A DNA stretch of 39,769 nucleotides from Solirubrobacterales bacterium (GTDB lineage: Bacteria; Actinomycetota; Thermoleophilia; Solirubrobacterales; Solirubrobacteraceae), in contig DAIDJO010000004.1 in NCBI GenBank assembly GCA_027451345.1, forward strand, positions 1 through 39,769, written 5' to 3'. The position numbers and the translations under genes are program-made. Positions 31,627 to 39,492 of this stretch are shown piece by piece. Positions within the stretch are counted from its first letter, which is position 1. Each line of letters opens with the position of its first letter. Below the pieces are notes generated by a model. The model had not been told where the DNA came from. It ran no database searches and saw nothing but the letters and a program-made list of their open reading frames with translations.

Positions 31627-31962
31627 TCAGGCACGCCGTGTCGCGACCCGCAGCCGGTTGCCGTCAGGGTCGACGAGGGCACATTCTCGGCCGGCGAGCC
31701 CATCCTCGTCCACGGCCACCCCAAACTCGGCGGAGACGGCGTCGATGTCCTGCACGTAGAGATGAACCAGCGTGTCCGGTCGCGCGTCGCCGGCGTGTTC
31801 GGAGAGGTACAGGCGGGCGCGACCCCTGGCCACCGAGACGAACCACGGAAACCCCGGCTCGAACTGGTGCTCCCATTCCTTCCGAAAGCCGAGCCGCTCA
31901 TACCACTTGACCGCGATGTCGGCGTCGCGGACGCGCAGGACCGGGACGACCTCTTCCTCCAT
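31627..31962 (-). CDS. VOC-superfamily (glyoxalase/bleomycin-resistance-like) protein
   Basis: A 111-residue single-unit VOC protein. It begins VVPVLRVRDADIAVKWYERL with the expected strand-helix, then GFPWFVSVARGRARLYLSEH, DTLVHLYVQDIDAVSAEFG and ECALVDPDGNRLRVATRR. The size and the DPDGN turn resemble bleomycin-binding proteins, which sequester rather than modify a drug. The ligand is unknown. TAGCCT lies six bases before the ATG, which suggests a leaderless transcript. Confidence 0.88.
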   Translation of the reverse strand: MEEEVVPVLRVRDADIAVKWYERLGFRKEWEHQFEPGFPWFVSVARGRARLYLSEHAGDARPDTLVHLYVQDIDAVSAEFGVAVDEDGLAGRECALVDPDGNRLRVATRRA

Positions 31963-31968
31963 GCGCCC

Positions 31969-31974
31969 AGGCTA
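31969..31974 (-). promoter_or_regulatory. -10 box (TAGCCT) for the VOC gene
   Basis: On the minus strand TAGCCT is followed by exactly six bases and the ATG at 31962. Confidence 0.55.
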
Positions 31975-31999
31975 CCGCCGGTGCGAGGCACAGGTGGAC

Positions 32000-32026
32000 C
32001 ATCGGCTTGACGAGATCTCGCCGATG
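32000..32026. promoter_or_regulatory. Inverted repeat between the divergent VOC and GNAT genes
   Basis: CATCGGC (32000-32006) and GCCGATG (32020-32026) form a perfect 7-bp inverted repeat. A GAGATCTC palindrome lies within it. It could be an operator for one or both genes. Confidence 0.4.
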
Positions 32027-32111
32027 CGCCCGCTGCCCGTGAGGATTCGCCCGGTTCCGGGTCGATCAGTCAGGTCCTCGGCGGTGTCGGCCGACGGTCA
32101 ATACTGTCGCT

Positions 32112-32958
32112 GTGCGCGTGCGCCTGTACGACGACCCGGCCGCTGTGCTGCCGGCGGTGGATGGGTTCATCCGCGCCGATCCGTTCAGCACGAGCGTGAT
32201 CGGCGTCGTCACCAACCGGCTTCTCTCGAGCGGCGAGCGGTCACGACCCGGGAGCCTCTGGGCCTCCGTTGAGGGATGACACCGGACAGCTCTGCGGCGT
32301 GGCCATGCACACCCCGCCGCGTCCGCTGTTTCTCTCCCGCATGCCGCAGCTCGCTGCCGCGGCGCTCGCGGACGCCCTGGCAGCCCGTGGCCTGGAGCCG
32401 GAGGGTGTCATTGGGGAAGCCGAGTCGACCGCAGTGTTCGCGGAGGCGTGGTGCCGGAGAACGGGCCGGAGCTCCACGATCGCCACCGCGATGCGGATGT
32501 ACCGCCTCGTGCAGCTCGACCGTCCCAATGATGTCCCTGGTCGTGCAGCGCTCGCGCGCGATCCGGACGAGGCTGGCCTCGTCGCCGACTGGCTTGCCGC
32601 CTTCCATGATGAGGCGACGCCGCTGCACCCGACCGAGGACTGGGCGGCCTTCGCGGCGCGACGGATCGCGGCAGGCCAGGTCCACCTCTGGCATGACGGC
32701 GGCCGGCCGGTCAGCCTCGCCGCGGTCAGCGCTCCCGTTGCCGGTGTCGCCAGGATCGGCCCGGTCTACACGCCCGCTTCGCAGCGCCGAAATGGCTATG
32801 GCGCTGCGGTGACCGCCGCCGCCAGCGCCGCTGCCCTCGCCGCCGGCGCCGAGCATGTCGTGCTGTACACGGACCTCGCGAACCCAACGTCAAACTCGAT
32901 CTATCGAGCGATCGGGTTTCGCCCCGACCACGATGCCGAGGAGCGCATTCTCCACTGA
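32112..32958 (+). pseudogene. GNAT-family acetyltransferase with a frameshift
   Basis: The coding signal starts at GTG 32112 (or 32118) with VRLYDDPAAVLPAVDGFIRA and runs to SLWASVEG, then meets TGA at 32277. The same protein continues in the +1 frame from about 32275 (DDTGQLCGVAMHTPPRPLFL) to the stop at 32958. The second part contains a GNAT domain with the acetyl-CoA loop GPVYTPASQRRNGYGAAV and the final ANPTSNSIYRAIGFRPDHD. Actinobacterial homologues join these parts in one chain, with W-A-S-V leading into G-x-A-M-x-T-P-P-R. One extra base near 32271-32279 explains the break. It may be a real mutation or a sequence error. TACTGT at 32102-32107 is a likely -10 box. Confidence 0.7.
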
Positions 32959-33186
32959 CGGATGGGCCGAGGGCGGGCACACCGTCGCTGACACGGCGGC
33001 GGTCTCTCTGCCGAGAAAGCCTGTTGCGGCTCACCGCGGACGGAACCGGATGGGACCACCACCGACCCTTCAAGCCAACCAGTCGCCGTCTCCGTCTGAG
33101 CCCCGGGCAGGTCAGCCCGGGTCCGAGCCATTTGCGTGCGGCCGGCAGGATCACTAGGGTTGCGTCATCGTGGGGCGGGACGCTCG

Positions 33187-34854
33187 GTGACAGGCGGGTT
33201 CAGGCGTGGGGCGGCGGGACTGCTGCTGAGTGCCGCGGTACTCGGGCTGAGCGTGAGCCCCGCCCTCGCCAGCGGCCGGAGGGCCGGGCCGCGCGTCAGT
33301 GCCCCCGCCCACGTTCGGACGGGTCATCTCTTCACGATCGTCGCCCGCACCCATGCGCGAGGCAGAGGCGTCATGAGCGTCTGGTACGACGCATACGGCA
33401 AATGGCACGAGGCGGCAGCGCGAGCGACATGCTCGAACTGCACCGTGCGGTTCCGCCTGCGGGCCGCCGGAGCAGGTGAGATGACCATGGTCGCGGTTCT
33501 GTCGAGGGGCAGGCGCCGGATATGGGAGTCACGACCGATGACCATCGATGTCATCGGGGGCGCCAACTCCACCAACACGGGCGCCCCGGCGACCCCGGTC
33601 GGGGGTGCCGGGGCCGGCGCCCCGACGAGCCCCGTTGGGGGGACCCCGACCACCACCGCCACGACCCCCATCACCACCAACGTCAACACCGCGCCGGCCG
33701 CGGGCGGCGCAGCCCCGCCCCCGCCGGCCGTGCCGAATCCGGACCTCGGAACCGAACTGACGGGCTCGCAGACCCTCGGCATCGGCCAGTACATCACCTC
33801 GCCCGACGGCCAGTACGAGCTGGTCATGCAGGGCGACGGGAATCTCGTGGAGTACCAGAACGGAACGGCGCTGTGGAGCTCACAGACCGGTGGGGAGAGC
33901 GGCGCGACCGCGACCATGCAGGCCGACGGCAACCTCGTGCTCTACCGCAGCGGCTCGGCCATCTGGAACTCGCAGACGCAGGGCTTCCCCGGTGCGTACC
34001 TCAGCCTGCAAAACGACTCGAACCTTGTCCTCTACCAGGATGGCCATCCGATCTGGGATCGGGGAAGCGGTTATCTCGGCGATGAATTGCAGGGCTGGAC
34101 GCTCGGGGTGGGCGCCTACCTGCTCTCAGCGAACCGCGCCTACGAGCTGATCATGCAGGGCGACGGGAACCTCGTCGAATACCAGAGCGGAACGGCGCTG
34201 TGGAGCACACAGACCGGTGGGGACAGCGGCGCGACCGCGACCATGCAGGCCGACGGCAACCTCGTCCTCTACCGCAACGGCGCCGCGGTCTGGAACTCGC
34301 AGACGGGAGGACACACGAACGCCGACGTGATCCTGCAGAACGACTCGAATCTGGTCATCTACCAGAACGGCACCGCGATCTGGGACCGCTCGAGTGGGTT
34401 GCTGACCGGCGGGGGTTCATCCGCGGGGCCCACGGCCGCCGAGCAACAGGCTGTCGCATGGGCCGTGAGCCGGCTCGGCTCGACCGCCTTCAACGGGCTG
34501 TGCCTCACCTTCGTCTATGACGCCTACCTTGACGGCGCGGGGATCAACCTGGAGGGCTACACCTCGGGCGTCACCTACAGCAGTTCCACCTATCCGCAGG
34601 ATGTGTGGGGGCACTTCACCCACGGCACCACCGGCACGGGCACACCGCCCTACGGCGCGCTCGTCTTCTTCAACTCGAAGCCCGGCTACAGCATCGAATA
34701 CAGCCATGTGATGATCATGGGCTCCGGCGGCGAGATGATCTCCACGACGGACGCGTTCAACGAGTCGGACGTGCATTACGAGACGCTCGCCCAGCAGGCT
34801 GCGTCCGGCGCCTACGCGAGCTATGTCGGATGGTGGCTTCCGGACGGAAGCTGA
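33187..34854 (+). CDS. Secreted protein with two B-type lectin domains and a C-terminal NlpC/P60- or CHAP-like domain
   Basis: A 555-residue exported protein. The signal peptide is GAAGLLLSAAVLGLSVSPAL then ASG. A beta domain (about 35-120) and a Thr/Pro linker (about 120-185) precede two bulb-type mannose-binding lectin domains (about 187-297 and 297-404). Each has three QxDxNxVxY-type sites: MQGDGNLVEY, MQADGNLVLY, LQNDSNLVLY or VIY. The C-terminal domain (about 418-555) resembles an NlpC/P60 or CHAP amidase, with candidate catalytic Cys439 (NGLCLTFVYDAYL) and His507 (EYSHVMIM). The lectin part should bind mannose-type sugars, and the end may cut peptidoglycan. The GTG at 33187 fits the signal peptide and a GGGCGGGA upstream. 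Confidence 0.85.
   Translation: MTGGFRRGAAGLLLSAAVLGLSVSPALASGRRAGPRVSAPAHVRTGHLFTIVARTHARGRGVMSVWYDAYGKWHEAAARATCSNCTVRFRLRAAGAGEMTMVAVLSRGRRRIWESRPMTIDVIGGANSTNTGAPATPVGGAGAGAPTSPVGGTPTTTATTPITTNVNTAPAAGGAAPPPPAVPNPDLGTELTGSQTLGIGQYITSPDGQYELVMQGDGNLVEYQNGTALWSSQTGGESGATATMQADGNLVLYRSGSAIWNSQTQGFPGAYLSLQNDSNLVLYQDGHPIWDRGSGYLGDELQGWTLGVGAYLLSANRAYELIMQGDGNLVEYQSGTALWSTQTGGDSGATATMQADGNLVLYRNGAAVWNSQTGGHTNADVILQNDSNLVIYQNGTAIWDRSSGLLTGGGSSAGPTAAEQQAVAWAVSRLGSTAFNGLCLTFVYDAYLDGAGINLEGYTSGVTYSSSTYPQDVWGHFTHGTTGTGTPPYGALVFFNSKPGYSIEYSHVMIMGSGGEMISTTDAFNESDVHYETLAQQAASGAYASYVGWWLPDGS
33748..34401 (+). repeat. 327-bp tandem duplication of the lectin domain
   Basis: Matching segments lie exactly 327 bases (109 codons) apart, for example CATGCAGGGCGACGGG at 33825 and 34152, and GGCGCGACCG at 33901 and 34228. 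Long stretches are nearly identical at the DNA level, so the duplication is recent or kept alike by gene conversion. Confidence 0.85.
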
Positions 34855-35302
34855 GCCTCGACGCAGCGGAGCTCCCGGTACTCGACGCTCGCAGGCGGGC
34901 CGACGGGTGGCAACGGTGTCCAACCCGTCCCACCCCGGGCCGACGACATCCTCGGGATCCACCATCCCGATACGTGCCCGTGATCGAGCACCCGCACGAC
35001 GAGGACTCGTTCACCGCCGCCATCCGCCACATCGACGCGCGGCTCCGTGTCGAGGGCCCGCCGCCAGCTGCGCGAGCTCCCCGAACCGCGGTTGCACACC
35101 TACCGGACGACGGGCAGCGGCAGGACTCGGGACCGCACGCGAGCGTTACCCATGGCCCGACTGGTCCGGCGGGGAGCCAGACGCGCCGATGCCCACGTCG
35201 GCCTGTGGGGGTTGTCGCGTGGCGCTGGACAGGCGTACATTGCTCGGTGCCCCGCACCGGGGCGGGGGAGCCTGGACTGGGTTCGATGAGAGGGAGTGGG
35301 AG
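34855..35302 (+). other. 448-base stretch without a convincing gene
   Basis: Three frames show short protein-like pieces on the plus strand: VIEHPHDEDSFTAAIRHIDA at about 34980-35040, RRQLRELPEPRLHTYRTTG near 35060-35115, and RYPWPDWSGGEPDAPM followed by CGGCRVALDRR near 35140-35245. No single frame joins them. A decayed gene is possible. The right end carries a promoter candidate. Confidence 0.4.
35212..35241 (+). promoter_or_regulatory. Promoter candidate for the split phosphotransfer operon
   Basis: TTGTCG (35212-35217) and TACATT (35236-35241) are separated by 18 bases, close to sigma-70-type spacing. The predicted leader to the ATG at 35303 is about 55 bases. Confidence 0.4.
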
Positions 35303-36949
35303 ATGACCGTACGTGAGCCAATCGCCGAGCTGGCGTTCGAGCCGCCGGGGCCGGGGTCATGGGAACTGGACGCCGTGCACTTCCCACGGCCCGCCACCCG
35401 CTACTGGTGCGAGATGCATCCGGAGGCGTTGGTCCGCGGTTTCCGGGCGTTCACGAGCTACTACGGGATGCTGCTCGACTCGCTCGACTACGCGTACCTC
35501 AACGGCTTCGCATACACCTCGCCCAGACCCGTGACACCCGAGCAGGCCCCCGAGCGCTTCCAGCGCTCCGAGGAGGTGTTCGCCAGGAAGCTCTGGCGTG
35601 AGCAACTGCGCAACTGGGACGAGAAGCTCAAGCCGGCCTCGATCCGCACGCACAGGGAGCTGCAGTCGGTCGAGCTGGAGCAGCTCTCCGACGAGGAGCT
35701 CGGCGCCCATCTGGTGCGCTGCCATGAGCACCACCGGGAGATGGTCTACCAGCACATGGCGCACACGGGCGCGGCGATGGTGCCGATCGGCGACCTGCTC
35801 GTTCACGCGAGCGCGTGGACCGGCGTCCCCCACGCGGAGCTGCTCGGGATGATGCGCGGAGCGGCGCCCGTGTCGGCCGGCGCCTCCGGGGAGCTCGCCG
35901 CGATGGTCGCAGCGATCCGGAGTGATCCCGGCGCGCAGGATCTTCTCAACGCGGAGGGTGACGCGGGGGGGACGCTCGACCGGCTGCGGAACCTTGACAG
36001 CGAGGCCGGTCGGGCCGTCTCGGCCTACCTCGACCTCGTCGGCTACCGACTGCTCGACGGGTTCGACATCTCGGGGCGCTACGCGCTCGAGATGCCCGAC
36101 GCGCTGCTGCGCGCGATCCGCGCCCAGGTGGCCGGCAGCGGCGAGACGGACGCCGGCGCGGCCGCGGAGCAGCGGATCGCCGAGATTCGCGAGAAGGTTC
36201 CCGAGGAACACCGGGACCAGTTCGACGAGCTGCTCGGCGAGGCGCGGTTGATGTACCGCATCCGCGACGAGCGCGGCGTCTACAGCGACATCTGGGCTTC
36301 GGGGATCATGCGTCGCGCCGCGCTGGCCGCCGGCCGGCGCCTCGCTGACCGGGGACGCCTGCAGGACCCGGAGCATTTCATCGAGGCGTCGATCGGCGAG
36401 ATGCAGGCTCTGCTGACAGGCGCCGAGGAACCCGCCGCCGACGAGCTCGCGGCGCGCCACCGGTGGCGCACGACGCACACGGCCAAGGATGCGCCCGCGC
36501 ATCTGGGGCCGCCGGCGCCACCGCCGCCGGATCCCTCGGGCCTACCGCCCGCTGCGGCCCGGATGATGCGAGCAACCGGGATCACGATGCAGTCGATGTT
36601 CGCTCCGTCGCAGGCGGCGCACGAGCCGGACCTGCTCCACGGTCTCCCCGCCAGCGCGGGCGTCTATGAGGGCCCGGCGCGCCGGGTGTCCGGTCCGGCC
36701 GACTTCGACCGCATCCGCCAGGGCGACGTCCTCGTCACGGAGAGCACGTCGGAGGCGTTCAACATCCTCCTGCCGCTGCTCGGCGCGATCGTCACCGACG
36801 CCGGCGGTCTGTTGTCCCACCCGGCGATCGTCAGCCGGGAATACGGAATCCCGGGCGTGGTCGGGACGCGTGACGCCACAAGTCGGATCGCCGACGGGGT
36901 GCGGGTGCGGGTCGACGGCACGGCGGGTGAAGTGGCAGTCCTCGGGTGA
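35303..36949 (+). CDS. PEP-utilising-enzyme-like protein: helical substrate domain plus phosphohistidine swivel domain
   Basis: A 548-residue protein. Residues 1-450 are mostly helical and resemble the middle (substrate-binding) part of rifampicin phosphotransferases and PEP-synthase-like enzymes: FARKLWREQLRNWDEKLKPA, MVYQHMAHTGAAMVPIGDLL, FDELLGEARLMYRIRDERGV and YSDIWASGIMRRAALAAGRR. Residues about 450-548 are the swivel domain, with the phosphoacceptor His in GGLLSHPAIVSREYGIPGVV and the closing IADGVRVRVDGTAGEVAVL. It lacks an ATP-grasp domain, which the next gene supplies. The ATG at 35303 has a GGGAG-type Shine-Dalgarno. It would transfer a phosphoryl group from the phospho-His to an unknown substrate. 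Confidence 0.85.
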   Translation: MTVREPIAELAFEPPGPGSWELDAVHFPRPATRYWCEMHPEALVRGFRAFTSYYGMLLDSLDYAYLNGFAYTSPRPVTPEQAPERFQRSEEVFARKLWREQLRNWDEKLKPASIRTHRELQSVELEQLSDEELGAHLVRCHEHHREMVYQHMAHTGAAMVPIGDLLVHASAWTGVPHAELLGMMRGAAPVSAGASGELAAMVAAIRSDPGAQDLLNAEGDAGGTLDRLRNLDSEAGRAVSAYLDLVGYRLLDGFDISGRYALEMPDALLRAIRAQVAGSGETDAGAAAEQRIAEIREKVPEEHRDQFDELLGEARLMYRIRDERGVYSDIWASGIMRRAALAAGRRLADRGRLQDPEHFIEASIGEMQALLTGAEEPAADELAARHRWRTTHTAKDAPAHLGPPAPPPPDPSGLPPAAARMMRATGITMQSMFAPSQAAHEPDLLHGLPASAGVYEGPARRVSGPADFDRIRQGDVLVTESTSEAFNILLPLLGAIVTDAGGLLSHPAIVSREYGIPGVVGTRDATSRIADGVRVRVDGTAGEVAVLG

Positions 36950-37764
36950 GCCAGGTTGTCCCGCTCGCGGAGGCGCACGAGGAATCCGTCTTCGGCTCGA
37001 AGGCGGTGGGCCTTGGGGCGGCGGCCCGTGGCGGCCTTCCCCTCCCGCCGGGCATCGCGCTGGCCGAGTCGATCGTCGAGGACGTCGCCTCCGGTGAGGA
37101 GGCGGCGATCCGCGAGGTCACCGACGCCGCTTCCGCCCTGCCGGTCCCGCTCGCCGTGCGTTCCTCGGCCGTCGACGAGGACGGCGCGAGCGCGAGCTTC
37201 GCCGGGCAGCACATCACGCTCCTGAACATCCGCACGGCCGAGGAGGTGAGCGACGCGGTGCGGGAGGTCTGGTGGTCGGCCAACTCTGACTCCGCGATCA
37301 CCTACCGGCAGCGGGTTGGTCTGCTGCACCGCCCGAGCGTGGGAGTCGTCGTCCAGTCGCTGCTCGCCCCGACCGTGGCCGGCGTGATGTTCACCCGGAA
37401 CCCCATCAGCGGCGCGGACGAACGGATCATCGAGGCGAGCTGGGGACTCGGGGAGGCGGTGGTGGCCGCTCAGGTGATCCCCGACACCTACCGCGTCGAT
37501 CGAAGCGGCCAGATCATTGAACGGACTGCCGGATACAAGAAGATCGCCATCCGAGCGCTCCCGACCGGAGGGACCTTCGAGGAACCGGTCGCCTCCGAGC
37601 TCACCGAGGCGCTCTGCCTGACCGACGACGATCTGGGTGAGCTGCACATGCTCGCCACCCGGTGCGAAACGCTCTACGGGCCCGCCCGTGACATCGAGTG
37701 GGCGATCGCCGACGGCCGCCTGTACCTACTTCAGTGCCGCGCCATCACGCGGACCGGCCACTGA
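36946..37764 (+). CDS. Stand-alone PEP-synthase/PPDK-type ATP-grasp (ATP-binding) protein
   Basis: A compact 272-residue ATP-grasp protein of the pyruvate phosphate dikinase N-terminal family. All main motifs are visible: FGSKAVGLGAAARGGLPLPP, LAVRSSAVDEDGASASFAGQ, VAGVMFTRNPISGADERIIE, ASWGLGEAVVAAQVIPD and ARDIEWAIADGRLYLLQCRA. In PEP synthases and rifampicin phosphotransferases this domain phosphorylates the swivel His with ATP. Its GTG overlaps the TGA of the swivel gene (GTGA at 36946-36949), so the two chains are made together and should form a complex. The domain order is the reverse of fused enzymes, where ATP-grasp comes first. Confidence 0.88.
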   Translation: MSQVVPLAEAHEESVFGSKAVGLGAAARGGLPLPPGIALAESIVEDVASGEEAAIREVTDAASALPVPLAVRSSAVDEDGASASFAGQHITLLNIRTAEEVSDAVREVWWSANSDSAITYRQRVGLLHRPSVGVVVQSLLAPTVAGVMFTRNPISGADERIIEASWGLGEAVVAAQVIPDTYRVDRSGQIIERTAGYKKIAIRALPTGGTFEEPVASELTEALCLTDDDLGELHMLATRCETLYGPARDIEWAIADGRLYLLQCRAITRTGH

Positions 37765-37783
37765 CGAGGAACGAGGAGAACCC

Positions 37784-38194
37784 ATGAGCGGCGCACCGGT
37801 CGAAGTGCTCCAGCAGGTCCCCTTGTTTGCGGAGCTCCGCCCCGAGGATCTCGCCCAGGTGGCTCGGGTGTTCAAGAAGCGTCAGTTCGCCGCCGGTGAG
37901 ACGGTCACGAAGGAGGGATCTGGCGGCGCGGCGTTCTTCCTGATCGAGTCCGGCGAGGCGCAGGTGAGCGTCCGGGGTCACAGCCGTCCACCGCTCGGCC
38001 CCGGGGATCACTTCGGGGAGGTGGCGCTGATCGACGGCCAGGAGCGCTCAGCGACGATCACGGCCAACACCGATCTGGTCTGCTACGGGCTCACCTACTG
38101 GGACTTCCAGCCGCTCGTGCACGGCAACGCGGCGATCGCCTGGGGCCTCCTGCTCGCGCTGGCCAGGCTGCTCCGGGCCGCGCAGAACGACTGA
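37784..38194 (+). CDS. Single-domain cyclic-nucleotide-binding protein
   Basis: A 136-residue cNMP-binding domain with no DNA-binding part. It starts LQQVPLFAELRPEDLAQVA and has GGAAFFLIESGEAQVSV. The phosphate cassette is intact: FGEVALIDGQERSATITA, with Glu for the ribose and Arg for the phosphate, as in cAMP receptors. The end is a helix (AIAWGLLLALARLLRAAQN). An AGGAG lies 6-8 bases before the ATG, 19 bases after the ATP-grasp stop, so it belongs to the same operon. It may regulate the phosphotransfer pair in response to cAMP or another cyclic nucleotide. Confidence 0.88.
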   Translation: MSGAPVEVLQQVPLFAELRPEDLAQVARVFKKRQFAAGETVTKEGSGGAAFFLIESGEAQVSVRGHSRPPLGPGDHFGEVALIDGQERSATITANTDLVCYGLTYWDFQPLVHGNAAIAWGLLLALARLLRAAQND

Positions 38195-38280
38195 CCCGGC
38201 CGCCGATCGATCGTCTCGCGTTCCGCGGAGCGCCGCCGCACCCGGGTCGACGGGGGCGGGCGGAGGCGACCTCAGGGTTC

Positions 38281-38315
38281 GGGGGTTGACCACCGGTGGC
38301 GTGTGGTCAACCCCC
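38281..38315. terminator. Bidirectional terminator between convergent genes
   Basis: A perfect 13-bp stem: GGGGGTTGACCAC at 38281-38293 pairs with 38303-38315, with a 9-base loop. It lies between the stops at 38194 (plus) and 38353 (minus). Confidence 0.85.
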
Positions 38316-38352
38316 GTGAGGCGGCCCGGCCGCCCCGGTGGCGCTGTAGCTG

Positions 38353-39492
38353 TCAGCTGATCGTGATCTGTTGCCGGGTGGCTGTGATGTGGTGTCCTCG
38401 GCCGCGGGTGAGGGTGAGGGTGTAGCGTCCGCGGCGTATGGTCCGGCCGGTGCGGGTGCGCAGCAGCAGTGTGCCGCGGCGAGTGGTGCCGGTCGCGTAG
38501 GTCACGCCATGACGGGTGAGCGTTGCGCGCCTGGCGCGTGTCGCGGCCCTGAACTTGACCGGGTGGGTCAGGAGCTTGGTCCTGCACACTCGTCTGGTCC
38601 GGTGGCGCCGCTTGACCGTGCTGCAGGTGACCAGCTCGACCTTACCGGCCCCGCCTCGCTTGCCGGCCCGGCCCCGCTTGCCGGCCGGGCCTGCTGGCCC
38701 GGTTACGCCCGCTGGACCGGTTACGCCCGCTGGACCGGTCGCGCCCGCTGGACCGGTCGGGCCGGTCGGGCCGCTGTTGGCCGCCACCCCGGTTCCCTGC
38801 AGCGTGATGCTCGTCGGCGTGGGCTCGTTATCGGTGAGCGTCAGTGTTGCGGTTCGTGTGCCCGCCGCCTGTGGGGTGAACCGCACGGCGATCGTGCATG
38901 ACTGCGCGAACGCCAGGCTCCGTCCCGCGCACCCGTCGGTGGTGATCGTGAAGTCGCCGGTATCGCTGCCGCCAAGCGTGGCTTCGGACAGCCGCAGCGC
39001 CTGCGCGCCCAAGTTGCTGACCACGAGTGACACCTCGGCTGACGGCTCAGCGACGGTCTGGTCGCCGAAGTCACCGCCCGCAAACGTCGCCTCCGGTGCG
39101 GACTCAAACACCTCCGCGTTCGGGGAACTGGTGCCGCCGGCGATCAGCACCTCCCCGTCCGGCAGCGGCGCCGCCACCGCGTACACGCGCGGGGTGGTCA
39201 TCGACCCGGTCGCGGTGAACGTGCCGGTCGCCGGGTCATACAGCTCCGCGCTCTGCAGATAGGAGCCGCCGCTGGTCTGGCCACCGGCGATCAGCACATC
39301 GCCGTTCGGCAACGGCGCCGCCACCGCTCCTAAACGCACGGTGGTCATCGATCCGACCCCCACGCCGGTGAAGTACGACGCTGATGACGCCCACGCGCCC
39401 GACGCGCCCACCAACCCCACCACCACAGCACATACCAACACCAACCACGTCCGCCGCACACAACCCCAACCAGCACACGTGAAGTCACGCAC
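38353..39492 (-). CDS. Surface protein: Kelch-type repeats, choice-of-anchor-D-like domain, collagen-like repeats
   Basis: A 379-residue exported protein. The GTG at 39492 is chosen because a perfect AGGAGGT stands 5 bases upstream. A signal peptide follows (RTWLVLVCAVVVGLVGASGA). Two or three Kelch-type repeats come next (APLPNGDVLIAGGQTSGGSY, APLPDGEVLIAGGTSSPNAE). A choice-of-anchor-D/HYDIN-like beta domain covers about residues 130-240 (TFAGGDFGDQTVAEPSAEVS, CTIAVRFTPQAAGTRTATLT). A collagen-like stretch of G-P-T/G-P-A triplets and a very basic C-terminus (RAGKRGGAGKVELV, then RRHRTRRVCRTK) end the protein. It probably sits at the cell surface. Confidence 0.82.
   Translation of the reverse strand: MRDFTCAGWGCVRRTWLVLVCAVVVGLVGASGAWASSASYFTGVGVGSMTTVRLGAVAAPLPNGDVLIAGGQTSGGSYLQSAELYDPATGTFTATGSMTTPRVYAVAAPLPDGEVLIAGGTSSPNAEVFESAPEATFAGGDFGDQTVAEPSAEVSLVVSNLGAQALRLSEATLGGSDTGDFTITTDGCAGRSLAFAQSCTIAVRFTPQAAGTRTATLTLTDNEPTPTSITLQGTGVAANSGPTGPTGPAGATGPAGVTGPAGVTGPAGPAGKRGRAGKRGGAGKVELVTCSTVKRRHRTRRVCRTKLLTHPVKFRAATRARRATLTRHGVTYATGTTRRGTLLLRTRTGRTIRRGRYTLTLTRGRGHHITATRQQITIS
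38701..38772 (-). repeat. 18-bp tandem repeats encoding collagen-like triplets
   Basis: GGTTACGCCCGCTGGACC occurs at 38701 and 38719. A one-step variant lies at 38737, followed by two 9-bp units GGTCGGGCC at 38755-38772. They encode the G-x-y triplets of the minus-strand protein. Confidence 0.85.

Noticed and set aside
32271-32280. Programmed +1 frameshift in the GNAT gene
   Set aside because: The local sequence GGA-TGA-C does not allow good re-pairing after a +1 slip, unlike the prfB site. Mutation or sequence error is simpler.
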